Below, one piece after another: positions 47,344 through 60,294 of a DNA stretch of 64,000 nt; position 1 is the stretch's first letter; the number at the start of each line of letters is the position of its first letter. The stretch lies in assembly GCA_004794655.1 (NCBI GenBank), contig SMMW01000001.1:18104501-18168500 (forward strand). Direction: 5' to 3'. The notes beneath the pieces are model-generated. The model saw only the letters and a program-made list of their open reading frames with translations. It had not been told where the DNA came from and did not search any database. Source of the DNA: Marisa cornuarietis (taxonomy: Eukaryota > Mollusca > Gastropoda > Architaenioglossa > Ampullariidae). Both the position numbers and the translations under genes were made by a program.

Positions 47344-47536
47344 CTCGACAACATCAAAGACGATAGGGTTACTTTTTTTTAAATAAAAAATTATTTAAAA
47401 ACAAAACATTTTTTCAACCTTATCTAAAATTTAAAACTGACTATAAACAATTCTGTTAAGATCTCACATGGTTCTTCTTACTTCAAAGATAACGTTGATC
47501 AAAGCTTTTATACGTTTTTATTGTGTTCGTTCTATT

Positions 47537-47874
47537 CGTGTGTTTGTGTGTGTGTGTGTGTGTGGGGGGGGGGGTGACTGTGCCTATTTCTCTGCTTCTT
47601 TGTTGGTCTGTTGAATAATTTGAGTGTCCTCAACGCAAAAGCTGGAGAAAAAAATTAAAACAATTTTCTAGTTTCTTCGTGGAATTTTTTTAACACATTT
47701 TGTTAAGTAAATATAACTGACAAACTGAAACAGTTATAATAGCAATGTAAATCGACAGAGAACGAAATTAAATAAAACTAGAAAAAAGCATTTATATTAG
47801 AATGAAGAATATTTAGTTCACGTAGGTTAGGAATGAATTAAAAAAATAAGTAAATCCATATAATTACGTGCATG

Positions 47875-47951
<77 letters not shown>
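47537..47951. repeat. (GT)n microsatellites upstream of R7
   Basis: Runs at 47537-47573 (ending in a G-run) and 47879-47951. Confidence 0.95.
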
Positions 47952-47956
<5 letters not shown>

Positions 47957-48612
47957 CCGTGTAGTGTGTAAATCTGGACATGAACATTAGAGATAATCGT
48001 AAAGATTGTAAGCCTGTCTTACGATTATTATCAAATATTTACATTTAATACATATAATAATACGAAATGCAGAAAATATTTTTGTGTAATTTTACCACAA
48101 GAAACATTTTGTATTAACATTATAATTTGAAGTCTGAAGCTAATAATTGGTCTAGTCGGGGTAATTATGGCATTTGAAAAAGATAAACATAAGCGACAAG
48201 CCCGTGTACAGACAGACAAACCAAAAACGTAAACGAAACATATTAAGGAGAATTAATGGGACACAAAATGTCACTCTTATGCTTTGAAGCAAATTTACTC
48301 TATGTGAACAACTCAGGCTCTTTGGAAAAAAAGGTAGACGTTAAAGGCATTAGTAGAATGTTGGCCAAAGTGAAATGGAGGAAAGCTTGTGTTTCTCAAA
48401 GGAACCTCAGCAGCTTTATTTTCCTACTGTAACCATAATTATTTGCTGTTCTCCGTCTGAAGCAAATGGTTAAGGTGTGTATGTTATATAAATGTTTCAT
48501 TTTGTAATACCTTTAAAAGAATTTTTCATACTTTTAATGGAGCAGACTTTCGGAGTTCTTTTGTGCCAACAGAAGCAGTTCTGTCGCTTTTAAAATATTT
48601 CAACCGTATATT

Positions 48613-48863
48613 CAAGATTCAAGATTCAAGAATTTTATTCAGCGTAGGCCATAGCCCTTGACTGAAGGGGGTGGATATACAAACGTAGAAAAATTGAGAA
48701 ACATCTTTACATAGGTGTCAATAGTAAATGCATCCATATTGTAATGTAATCAAGCCGGTAATTCGTTTAAACTTTTTGTAAATATTCAGGTCTCTAGCCG
48801 TATCTATTGTAACCCACATCAGTACATGCAAAAAAACTAAAACAAAACAAAAAAACAAAAAAC
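48613..48863 (+). mobile_element. Retroposon with 10-bp target-site duplication
   Basis: ACCGTATATT occurs directly before (48603-48612) and after (48864-48873). The insert starts with three GATTCAAG-type units, contains TTTTATTCAGCGTAGGCCAT, and ends in an A-rich tail (48827-48862). The corresponding R5 and R6 flanks are uninterrupted (about 30790-30830; 40655-40675). Confidence 0.85.
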
Positions 48864-48906
48864 ACCGTATATTGAAAGTAAGAAAGCAGAGACTAGACTT
48901 GGTTTT

Positions 48907-49117
48907 CTGATTACTTCCCCATAGCCTTATGGTCGCACAAAGACCTTTAAGGGACCGGGTCGTTTGAAGATGTTGAAAATTCCGTTAGAGGCTTTCCATG
49001 TCTTGTTTACATCCTCATTCTATACAACCTGATAGCTTGGTGGTGCAGACGGATGTCACTACGATAATTAGATTCAGTGTAGTTGTTGTCGGCTTCACTT
49101 CTTCGGGCCTGTCTTTA
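48907..49117. repeat. Receptor 5'-flank block, copy 4 (R7)
   Basis: Aligns with 30841-31046, 40687-40895 and 42090-42305. Confidence 0.8.
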
Positions 49118-49187
49118 AAGGAATTCCCAGGATCCACTTTTTCCCTCCTAAACTTTTATAAATTTCTTCTGCTATAAAATTATATAT

Positions 49188-49189
<2 letters not shown>

Positions 49190-49243
<54 letters not shown>
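49190..49243. repeat. (GT)n microsatellite
   Basis: About 27 GT units followed by a G-run. Confidence 0.95.
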
Positions 49244-49245
<2 letters not shown>

Positions 49246-49249
49246 CTGG

Positions 49250-50135
49250 GGGGGGCGGGCGTTATTTTTAGGACAAAGTGTGTCTGTGCGTTTATTCGCT
49301 TGATTACTCGAGAAAACGTGAGGGTTAACAAAACATCCTTGAAAAACGACAACAAATTTATGACTGTTTCTAGATAAAAAGGACATTGAAGTCAGCAAAC
49401 ATTGCCCTTAAAATATATTAAGTGACTTTTTCAGCAACTCAAAGATTAAGGCGCGTTAACTAGAAAGTGAAACATAAGATTAAGTGTTTAAAACATGGCA
49501 GTGAGTTTAGTAAAGTAGACTCCTGAAATGTATGTGTTATGTTTAAAACGTCCTTGTGATGTTTCGATATTCCTACTGATGTACATTCGTACTAGATTGA
49601 CAAACAAGACTTTTTTTCACAAAGTTTAACAATTTTATTTATAATGAACATCTTAAATTGAAAATGTAACGACTGTAAATAAAAAAATACGCTTTACTAC
49701 AAATCTTAACACATCCTGTTTATCTTGGCTGCAACAGTACGAAAGATTATAACCGATATTTTGAAAAGCAAATATAATGTACTAATATTGAAGCTGGTTA
49801 TCCAGTTTCATTTCAAAATATTCAGATCCTCGAAAATGATATAATTAGCTATGAAACTATTAAATACCTTGAAATTATTACAATAACCCTGACACAAAAG
49901 ATAATCAAATCCTGACGGAACCCATGAGGTATCTTTCAATCCTAAGCTTCAAATAACCCTTTAGTTAATAACTTCAGTACCGCAATAACACGTTTTTAAA
50001 AGTTATGACTGTTTTTGCTCTAGTGTGTTAGTCTTGCATTTACATAATAGATAAAGTGTCTTAAGTTCATTAAGGTTTCTAGACCAAAAAGTTTCTAGCG
50101 CCCTCCAGGAGTCTTCAAGCCATAGCAGAAGATAA
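49250..50135. repeat. R7 far 5' flank
   Basis: 49250-49850 aligns with 41100-41690. 49960-50130 aligns with 31340-31510 upstream of R5 (GTGTGTTAGTCT.GCAT, CTCCAGGA.TCTT). No gene. Confidence 0.65.
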
Positions 50136-50199
50136 ATCGAAAACATATGGAGGTCCTTTATAAGTGTTGAGAACAAAATGCATCAGATATTTGCTTTAT

Positions 50200-52942
50200 T
50201 TCATTGCTTTGATATATATATATATATATAGATATACACACACATATACACTAATATAAGCAGATCAGCATTGACAACATTGTCCCAAAGCTGTTCTACG
50301 TTAAAAAGGAAGGACTGTACTACCACAGAGGAGTACAGAGGACTGAAGGAACATTCTCGTGATCTGAATGATCAGTTTATTGCGCGAGAGCTCATATGGG
50401 AAAATCGCTGCACGTGCGAGCATTCATAGGTTGATTGTTGTGTCTGAGAGACATGTTTCGCCGCCATCTCCGAATCACTCCTGCTAGAACCTCTTCTTAT
50501 AGAGTTACACCATTTCTATGATATTCTTTATATAGGTGGATACATGAGAATGAACCGTAGACTGTGATGAGAATTTGTGTTAATTTTAAAGGCGTACATA
50601 CTCTTTTGCATCTTGTAAAAATCAGTGTTTCACTTTGAGAAAATATGTTACTATTAGTCGAAGTAAAGGGCAGGCATTTTGATTCATCCCTGCGATGGTC
50701 AAAATTGGGTTTTGTTGTGAATTTATCTAATTTATGTTTCATTCCCTGGCTTTCTTTAAACTTTAAGCTGTAATCTTTAAGCGTGGAATTTCAACACTAT
50801 GTTTGGTACACGTTTCAAATGTACTTTAAACAAAGACTGGGATTGAATATCGATAAAGGATGTATTTCGTGTTTTTATGTCTTGATCCTTTGTCTGGGAA
50901 AGTACTTCAGCATGACCCGGAGTTAGTGTAAATTCGTTAGACTTATTTGTGATACAACAAATCTTGACTAATTTCGACTTAAAGCACAATCAAAATGTGT
51001 CCTCTAAATTAAGCATACATTTTCTAGACACCAGATCATAAATACTTTCCTTAGTAATTACTTAGTTAACGTCAACATGTTTCCAAATGATTTCAGGTAT
51101 TTTTTTCGAAGTATGCCAGAAAATATACACCTGAGATGAAATCTCCCCAGGAGACTCTACCTTTAGTTTATGCGTCTTTTCTGCATAAGATTGACAAAGA
51201 TCACGTCAAAGTTTAAACTATTCTCAGTAAACTACTGTAGTGATAAACCCTTTTGACCATCACTAAATAAAAAATAAGATATTAAGATACATTAGTAACC
51301 TTCAGTATCAATGTGTGACTTTTAATTTGATCATTGCAGCTGCCAGTCTTCATATTCTATGGGTAATAGTTTTTTAATACCTAAGGGGGTTATAGGCTGG
51401 AAGTTGGTGTCCTTGTAAAAACGATAACATATTGTGAGTTTGGCACTTTAAAAATTTTACAAAGGTGTTAAGCAACAGTCTACAACTGAAGTTACCATCA
51501 GGGAGCAAGAAATAGTGTTATGGTTCCACGTGAACAATGTAAAGACAAGCAGCTGTATACACATTACAGTGCAGCGGGTTGTTTCGTGGTGATAAGAGAA
51601 GCAAGCATTGGGATGTATTGACCTATAGATATTTTGAAAGGAAATCAAAGGGCATGATAGAACTGTAGTACTTTCTCTTGAATAAATTGTAAACTAAGTT
51701 TACCCCATCTATTTTATACCTGTAAATCCCAGCAGGCCATGGTTGTAACACTTCAGCAGGTTGATGAGCATCTAGAGTAGCAACGGTACTCTTACAAATA
51801 GAAGTCAGCATCGGCGTTAAACAGTATACAGTAATAAAAATGTTTTTATAAGGTAGGGGAAGTTGCCTGGGTTCAGTGAAGTTTACAATCACGTTTCCTT
51901 AAACCGTAAAAAAATCCCAAAGTTTAACAATCAATTGTCATGTACTGTCTCAAGTAGTCGATTTGTGATAACAATGATTACCCAATAAACGTATCCTAAT
52001 CTGTTGTTAGGTGGTCTTGCGTTTGTCAGCACAACACAGTAATTTTAACAAGACTGGAGACTAACAAAGATGAAAGAGCTGTTTGAACCAAGTTCAGTTC
52101 CGAGCAGATTAAGGGGACAGGCTTGGAATCATAAAGTAAATATTTTTCTCTAGCAATAACGAATATGTTTCTGACATTTCTGTTGTTAAATTTCAAGGTT
52201 TTCTCAAATGTTAGCATTGTCTATTAAATGGAAAAATCTCAATACACGATAATATTTCTAAAAGCCTAGATGAAATCTGCTAACATACAAACATCACCAT
52301 GAACAGGTTAGATTTATAACTTTACGACTTTACATATATGCCCAATTAGCATATGGTCACATCTCTCTCATTGGCTAAAATCCTTTACAACGTAAACACT
52401 TCTATGTACACTCTCTATGTCTGTGTTATGGATCTCTTTCATGTTCGTACATATCAGCTAGATCGTTTAGGGATCTTTCTCTGCGCTACACGGATATCGA
52501 ACCAATGCACTGCCAAACTCGGACATAACAAAAGTCGGCAGCCAATGCCATGGCTCAAGCACCCACTAAGAAGTTCCAATAACAGCAAACTCATGTTGTT
52601 TAAATAAGATCTAGATTACTCCAGTCAACTATTATGTTGGGCTTAAATGATTGAGAACGATAGACTTAATCATATACCCTAAGAACTTCGAAGATTTAAA
52701 AGAACTTCTAACTTACAATAGTGCTTAACCGTTGTGGGCCTCTTCACGAAGGACGCATTGCTTTGCCGTTGATATCCTTTGTCCATTTCAAAACAATGTT
52801 ATACTTTAGTCTCCTAAGCATGGTCGTCAAATGCTGCCATCATGTATTTGGGTCTTTCATAAAAATGCAAGCCACAGCACAAGTTCCTTTGTCAATCCAT
52901 TTAAAAACTAACCTTGTCAGAATGCTCAAAATAAATACTAAA
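50200..52942. other. Intergenic before R8, no gene recognised
   Basis: Starts with a (TA)n tract at 50213-50230. All open frames are under 90 codons, with no motif. No receptor remnant or transposon that I can identify. Confidence 0.4.
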
Positions 52943-54515
52943 TTATTCTTTGGTTAGCCCGTGACCCATGCTACCGACAACAAAAGATGTTTGTTTTCCA
53001 GCATCCTTAGTGCATAGAAACAAAGGTTTTAACTCATGTCGAAAGCGTGATGACATCGCAGAATAGACGAAGAAGTTGATAGAGGTATTGAATGTGAAGG
53101 GAAGATGAAATACGGAGTGTGTAATGAAAAAAATGTTCTTATAACGACCATCTGCACGAAACTCTGGGACAATGAATCGCACCAGTGCCATGATGACGGT
53201 AGGAACTTGACACAGGATGTAGATACACGACAACACCAACAGCATCCTAATCAACATCGTCTGACCCTTGAGTTTTGAGCTGTCAGAATAAAGAAAAGAG
53301 CACAAAATTTATACCTAACTGTTTTGTGATATTTATGCTGGTATTCAATGTTTCTATATTTAAAAAAATAAATAATAAATAAAACAAGAGATAAATGAAA
53401 GAACCATTGTGAAAAATGAGACTGATGAATGACGTTTTGTGTAAACGAAGACCAAGCTCTTGAATACATTGATTTGTATTACTTGAAAACCTAGCTTCTC
53501 GAAGCTACGGAGGTAATAACAGACTTCATTTTATTACAAAATGTTATTATTCTATTTTTTAAAGAATACAACGTTTTAAAGAAATGGAAAAATTTGATTT
53601 CCACATGATTCAAGTGTGATTTTATTTTATATTATTACATTATCTTTTTTTGGTAGTACGATTAGAGTTAAAAGCAGTAAAAGAAGAGTAATCTAAATAA
53701 CAGAATTCAGTGGATTTTTTCCTCAGCTTTTTTCTTACTTACCTGGCTGTAGATGTTCTCCAAGCCATTGCACTGCGCAGTTTGACAACAGTAATGGCTG
53801 TGCTTAACAACACGACTGTAAAAGTAAAGAAAGAAAGAAAAGATAGAAGGACGTTTTCAATAATGCTAAAGACAGGGTTACTCAGGTATAGTTCACTGGT
53901 AGTCATGATGATTCTCTTTACTTCAGTGGTAGTATCTCCCATGATTGCTACGCTTTCTTTAATAAAGTAAACGCTACACAAAAGCTGTATGATGATGAAG
54001 GTCACTAAGAGAATGATGGCCATCGTCTTGGTGCTGATGAGAGTCGCAACCTTCATAGGAAACATGACACACACGCACCGCTCCACGGCGATGATCATCG
54101 TCAAACAGCCAGACGAGTGTGCAAAACCATACCTAAAACTTAAGCTACGGCTTATAAAAACCACTTTCCAAAACTCTTTTTTATCAGGTAATGCTAATCC
54201 TATTAAGCAATATGTTGACATCACAGCATATGTTACGAGGTACATGAGGTCAACGAAGGCGAGACAGAAGAGACAGAGGTTCATCCGATCTCGAAGTCCT
54301 TGACGATAGAATACGATCATGGAGAGAAGATTTGTTGGGCATCCGAGGGAAATTAAAAGGTTGGTAAAGACACAAAATGCTATATTGTCAACAAAATTCA
54401 CTGTCTGATAATCTAGTGCATCCTGAGGGCTGTATGAATCCTCGTGATGAAGATAATCAATCATTGTTACTGACATAGTCATATCTACTGTATCGTTAAG
54501 CTTATCGAAACACAT
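52943..54515 (-). CDS. R8: class A-like 7TM receptor, two exons
   Basis: Exon 1 is 53743-54515 and exon 2 is 52943-53279; the intron is 53280-53742 (CAG|GTAAGT donor, CTGACAG|C acceptor, phase 2). The joined frame is 1110 nt, 369 aa. The N-terminus MCFDKLNDTVD has one clear sequon and no YCNC cluster. TM1 starts FCVFTNLLISLGCPTN. TM2 is MNLCLFCLAFVDLMYLVT, the R1-R3 type, but exon 2 is of the R4-R9 type (NTSINFFVYSAMSSRFR), so the copy combines features of both subfamilies. TM3 ends ERCVCVMFPMKVATLIST and TM6 has CQVP. The TM4-TM5 loop has lost the TGE motif (DTTTEVKR). It is the most divergent intact copy of the second group. Confidence 0.87.
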
Positions 54516-54704
54516 CTCGTCCGATCTTCAGCAAGTCTTACAGCAGACAGAGTTATTTTCACTTAAAAGAAGGTCATCTGACCGACTTCTCAAAGCTTTT
54601 GACAGACAAATAGTTTATATCTAAAGTACACAAATGACCCCCGTGTTTATTCAGAACAAAGGTATTTGAAAAATCTTCACACTTCTTTTTAGTAGTTTAC
54701 GTGT

Positions 54705-54705
<1 letters not shown>

Positions 54706-54765
<60 letters not shown>
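54706..54765. repeat. (GT)n microsatellite upstream of R8
   Basis: About 29 GT units about 190 bp upstream of the R8 start. Confidence 0.95.
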
Positions 54766-54768
<3 letters not shown>

Positions 54769-54789
54769 CCTTTAAGTATGTATGCGGGA

Positions 54790-55960
54790 GTCTGAGTGAG
54801 TGCGTGCGTTTGATTTAATCATGCATATTTTTTCAGATAATGCAGAAAGGTTTGGACGGTGAAAATACGGCAGTAGAATTAGAAAATAACAGAAAATATT
54901 TATTTATTCGCTGTGTCCGCTTGTAGCATATATTTATATCGACAAACTACGCCAATTAACGAGAAAACTAACATTATTTGTATTTGTTCATGAAGTACAT
55001 CCAGAAAATAGAGAAAAACGGATGCAAGCATGTCAGCCACCTATTTTAAATATTATTTTAAACAAGCCATCTGTAATAGCCCATATTGACGAAAGAGCGA
55101 GAAATCCAACTAAAACTTTTAGAAGAATTCTACTGTATGTGCTGTTTAAATCTTTCCATTATTCTTCTTCTTATTCCTGTACGCTCCCAGTGGAGAATAG
55201 AGCCGCAACCACACCCCGCCAAAGGACCTGGTTCTTCCCATTATTGAAGAACTAAAATATTATTAATAACCGGCGTAAATATTAGGTCCACCAGTATAAG
55301 GGAAATGAAATGTATTTGATTTTGGCTGTGTTTCTGTTTTCTCTTGCTCCGCAATTTAATAAAAGCAAAGAAATTGCCGCAGCTATGTAGGAACCTTTGG
55401 TTTTACCATGAAAAGGACAATTAATATTTTTTGTAACATAAGATCACGGACCAATGGTGTCCAAGAACAGAACCGAGCATGCATATCAGCATAGCAATTG
55501 GTTACTAGGTTCAACGAGAAAGTGTGGGTGTCTTGTCTGTTATTTCATAGGCTCTCACCTTGATCTAAGAAAAGGTGTGGGGAGACAGTAGCCGCGGTAT
55601 GGAATTTTCGAGAGAACATGATGAAATCCGAGGCTTATAAGTGACCGTTCGCCGGACTTTGTTAGGAAGAATGACTCGGGGATATTTATGAAGATAAGGT
55701 CTTTAGGTCGTAGGACGCGCTATGGTAACCAACAGATTTTGGCCAAGTTGTTAGACCTAGCAGTTAATTGCAATGCACGGAGTCAGACATGTTACAGTTT
55801 GGTACTGAGGTCGGTGGTACCCTTGCCTGGTAGTAGGGTCACGTGGTCAGCTAGGCCAGGTAGGTATAGAGCATTAGAGTACCAGATGTCTTTTCACGTA
55901 TTCCGTCTTTTGTCTTGTGTTTTGTCAGCTACAAGCAATGAGTCAGAACGAGAAAGGGTT
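54790..55960. other. Intergenic, no gene recognised
   Basis: Includes the start of a 134-codon open frame (55688-56092). It has no recognisable domain and runs into the dispersed repeat at 55968, so it is not called as a gene. Confidence 0.4.
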
Positions 55961-55967
55961 CTATACC

Positions 55968-56489
55968 ATAAAGAAGCAGCGAAGCTTTATTACTGTTCGT
56001 CCCAGAGGACTAACAAAGGGAAGCAGGCGGCTACACCAGCGTTAATAACACTAGCGTCGTCGCTATTGTCGTTCATTGTCGTCAGCAAGTGATATGAGAG
56101 GGTGGCTGATAAGGCACCCTCGTCGGCACCACTGCGAGTTTTTGTCGTCTGCAGTGATGTGAGTCAGCTTGTTGTCAAACTTTCCATGTCATCGTCGCTG
56201 TCGTTCACGACTCAGAAACACTGGTGTGAGGCAGGGACATAGAGAAATCGTCCTGGCGTGATTCCAGCCAGTTAAGAGAACGGCACACCCAGGTCAACCC
56301 TGCATCTACCCGCTACTGACAGGAGGAAGCAGTTTGCGTCAGGTAGTACTGCCTTTCTTTCTAGTGAGGGCTAAGCTTTGGTTCGACTCCCAGGGCTGTG
56401 GAAGTGGATGTGGAAGTGGAAGTGGATGCTTTCGCTTTGTATAAAGTTACAGTTCAGAAACTAATTGAAATGGGGGACTGGAAGTCAAC

Positions 56490-56520
<31 letters not shown>

Positions 56521-56580
56521 TGTATGTATGTATGTATGTATGTATGTATGTATGTATGTGTGCATGCATGCATGCATGTA
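55968..56580 (+). mobile_element. Dispersed repeat with (TATG)n tail, copy 1
   Basis: Aligns with 63440-63935: CACCAGCGTTAATAACA.TAGC, TCTGCAGTGATGTGAG, TGATTCCA, CAGGTCAAC, TGCCTTTCTTTCTAGT and a GGGCTAAGC segment. Both then run into (TATG)n, here 56491-56560. A non-autonomous retroposon with a tetranucleotide tail is likely. Confidence 0.75.
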
Positions 56581-57125
56581 TGCTGAAACCAATAGGGCGA
56601 ATCACATTCTAATTCTGCACCTTATTACTGTGCAATTACTTCATTAATACATCATGGATCTTATTTCTGTGTGTCATAAGTGGTTATACGCACTTTATCG
56701 TGTTTTATTTACGCCAGTGTTTTAGACAGGTAAAGCATAAGACACTTTTCTGTTGTGACTTGAGTGTTGGAGTAGCAAAAGGAATTTACAGACCATAACT
56801 GAGGAACGTTAATGTCTGTCCATCTGTTTGTTGCGTTTAAAAGTGAGTTTGTCGGCAGCAATCGCAATAAATGATAATCAACTGTTGTGTGTTGTTTTAC
56901 ATAACGGGAAGTAATAATAATAATAATAATGTGAACTTGTAACGCCCAGCACCACGACCAAGATAGATCAAACAGTGGATAGTGAGATACGTATAGACAC
57001 ATGAACAACATAAAGATGAGGAACAAGAGTAGAATGTAAAGCAATGGATGAAGGTATGAAGGGATATAGGTACTGTAAACAGTGTGAGATAGAGTCATTA
57101 CATGATGGTTAGCATGACAGACAGT

Positions 57126-57126
<1 letters not shown>

Positions 57127-57206
<80 letters not shown>
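57127..57206. repeat. (GAT)n microsatellite
   Basis: About 27 units; frames read as poly-Met or poly-Asp and are artefacts. Confidence 0.97.
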
Positions 57207-57584
57207 TCCATTTGTAATGCGCAGGTATCCATTCGGAAGAATTGCAAGGGAGCTAGGAATAGTAATTCAGGGATAGCACAAAAGAAAAATTGTTAGATAG
57301 TAGAATTGTTTAATTCTATTATTTTTAAAAGAATGTTGTAATGCTTGACTACAAACATTTCCATCCACAGAAATGGATCAAACGCGAGATGTTTCATTTG
57401 TACACAGAAAGTCAAATAAACACTTGGTGCTGGCTCTTCCATTGGCTGAGGTCTTGACCTGTAATCGTATTGTTGTACAATCATGACGTCTGTGTTGTTG
57501 ACCTTGTTTGTGGGCACTAACATACTCGTAGGCGTGAATCTCAAAAATGGAATTTAATAAGACTTTGGAAAATATTGTCTTGTA

Positions 57585-57900
57585 CTGGGCTTTATCCTTT
57601 CCGCCACCTTCCTACAACTGATTCCTTCAAATCTGCACTGAAAACGCACCTCTTCCTTGAGCATTACTCCTAACACAGTCCACACAATGCTCGTCCTTCT
57701 TACCCTCCCCCCTTCTGCTCTTGCTACTTTTCAACCCATCTTTCTCTTCAGAATCACTATATTCTCTGTTCCTGTTACTTGGTGCCTTTAGTGTTTTCCA
57801 TCTTTGTTTTCTGTTTGTCGTCAGTACTGTTGTTTATTCTTCCGTCCCTCGTGTTCTATCCATTTAGTCCATGTCTCTTCCTCGTTTGTCGGCGTTCTGC
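57585..57900 (+). mobile_element. CR1-like LINE C-terminal and 3' UTR fragment
   Basis: A plus-strand frame reads FRHLPTTDSFKSALKTHLFL then EHYS and a stop. This is the SLR..SLSSFKSALKTHLF ending typical of CR1-type LINE ORF2. A pyrimidine-rich 3' UTR follows. Confidence 0.7.
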
Positions 57901-57904
57901 TGTA

Positions 57905-60294
57905 CTTTCAGGAACTTAAAATACTTCTATAATTGAGAAAAATGTGTCATCATATAGAGAAGGATCTGTTAAAATTATGTTTTTAAAAGATTTACTTCTT
58001 AGAAAATCTAATCCTGTAGGAATGTGATGAGAAGTAAGAAACATTCATTTTTATCGTCATTTCTCAGACAAGTTTCCAATCAAACATTTCAGCTGCCTTT
58101 TGCGTAGTAAGATAATTATAAAGATCTAACGATACTATTTGTCACCTTAACTTTGAAACTTAAGTTGTAAATAGTGAAGCAGTCAGTTATAATGCGCTGT
58201 AGTTTCGCCCCAATAACATTTTTGCAACGTGTCGTCTGAGACAGAGTATATAGTAACAAACCCTTTCTTCCTAATGAACAATTTTCTGTTTGTGGTTAAG
58301 CAGTGAAGAACATTAATAATACTAATCATAGTCATATCCATGACTATTAAACACACACACACACACACACACCTGCTCCTAATGAAGAGTCCCTTGGTTT
58401 TGCAGTCTACACATATGCTACACACATAGACATGCTTTCACATGCACAAAGAAACTCATACAAAGTAGTTTTTACCAACAAAGCTTTTCGCTTGCTCATT
58501 CTTTAGAAATCCACGAAAGGATAACGATGGACATTTGAAGGGCTGAACTGTACAGTAAGGTACACAGCGATGTCGACAGTCTATTGTATGAGTCGACTCG
58601 GTCCAAGAACTCTACGCGTTTCAACAGCCGACATCAATCCGGAAGAGATCTACCCTCGGTTTAGGGAAGTCAGTCAAAAATTTACATTATTATAAATATT
58701 CACTTATCATAAATTGAAGCTGGCATGAAAAAAGCTAATTGAATTGTTGAGATCTGTTAGTGCCATGGCGGCCAAGAGTAAATAATTTTGCGGGCCGTGG
58801 GCAGCAATTTCCCCACCCCTGATGTAAATAAAGAAATAAAAATCTTAAGACAACAAAATTTTTAGTTTGCTGTTTGAATTTTTCTTGAACAAAGGCACCC
58901 GAATTTACAGAGGAAGACAACAGATTTTATTTATGTCTTTTACCGATTCGACATCTGAGCTGGCAACGGGCAACAAAACCAGTAAGGTGTATCCTTGGCC
59001 ATGGAACACAAAACAGTACACATGGCAACACAACACAATACGGGGAGTATCAGTATTTTGAAAGGAAAAAAGTTACCGACATGACAAAAGTCGTTAAATC
59101 GTCTAAAATGTATTTTATAAGAGATAAGGCAAAGAAGCCATTTCAGACAAAGAGAAGTTGTTGAGGTACTAATAAGAAACCTTTTTTGCGCCCGCATGTC
59201 TCCAAATCCAAACAGTCCATTTTAAAAGTCAGACGCTTTAATAGCTTGACGATCATTTGAAAATAGCAACAATATTCTTGTAATCAATAAAAAAATATTT
59301 TTAGATACAAGTTTAAATAGTACCCATTTCAGAAAAGCATTTGAAAGTAAGAGCATTTTAGCAGGCAGTTGTCATTTACCGTGTGATGTATGGAGAGTTT
59401 CCCAATTTCATCACGAACTTGTATTACTAGACTCCTTGCAGACGATTTTTTTTCAGTTAAATTATAGAACGAGGCTGGTGTGCACAAAGCTTCCGGTTTA
59501 GCCACATTCATTGTTTAAGCTCGCCGAGACTTACTGCGGAGAAGTTCGCAAGAGGCTGAGCTTTGGTCTCGGCAGACAGACATGAGTCCACCTGTACATG
59601 GTTTCATGGATTTTTGAGAATATTTGAGTCTTATTATCAATTAATTCTCGTGTTTACTACAAACTGGTCTTTAATTTAGAAGATTAAATAGCAGAAAATG
59701 GGTTATAAAATGGTTTATCGTGAGTTTCTTTGCAAGATCAGGAGCGGTGTAGTTTGAAAGAATTCATCATTAAGAAGAGATTAGAAAGAAACACTGCTAT
59801 ATCAGTCACAGCTAATTTTTTGCGTCCTTAACAAATTTCGTTCACCATTTATGCAGCTCTATCTCACCACCTTAAAAAAATCTGCAAATTTCACACCTAG
59901 CTTAAATATTTAAATATTAACTGAAAGCATAAAGGTTTTGATACCATTCGACAGAAATTTGTGAAATGGATAAAAGAATATAATAGAAAAAAATCAGTCA
60001 TTCTATCAAGCAGGTAATGATGCCGTGCCTGCTCTTGTTAAAAACAAAAGGTAGGAACTGTGATGTTCAAAATGTGAACAGGGTAGAGTTATCCTAAAAA
60101 CTAGCTAGCCTTGAGTCATGAAACGTTTACGACCGTTGTAAAACATTTTGAACATTGTCTTTTATCAAATACCTTGGGCTTTAAATCTTACTTTTTATGA
60201 CAAAATTCATCGTCTGATCAATAAAAAAGTATCATCCAATGTTTGAAGCAAATTGTCTTGTTGACATACTGCTTATTGTACTTTCAATAACAAA
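57905..60294. other. Intergenic before R9, no gene recognised
   Basis: Holds a (CA)n run at 58351-58372. Open frames are under 90 codons without motifs. Confidence 0.4.

Noticed and set aside
53989..54303. Plus-strand open frames antisense to receptor exons (also near 2466, 15762, 21294 and 61509)
   Set aside because: They mirror conserved receptor codons on the opposite strand and have no independent features.
55688..56092. 134-codon plus-strand open frame
   Set aside because: Runs into a dispersed repeat (also at 63440) and has no recognisable domain; too weak to call.
57102..57296. Poly-Met open frame
   Set aside because: Artefact of the (GAT)n microsatellite.
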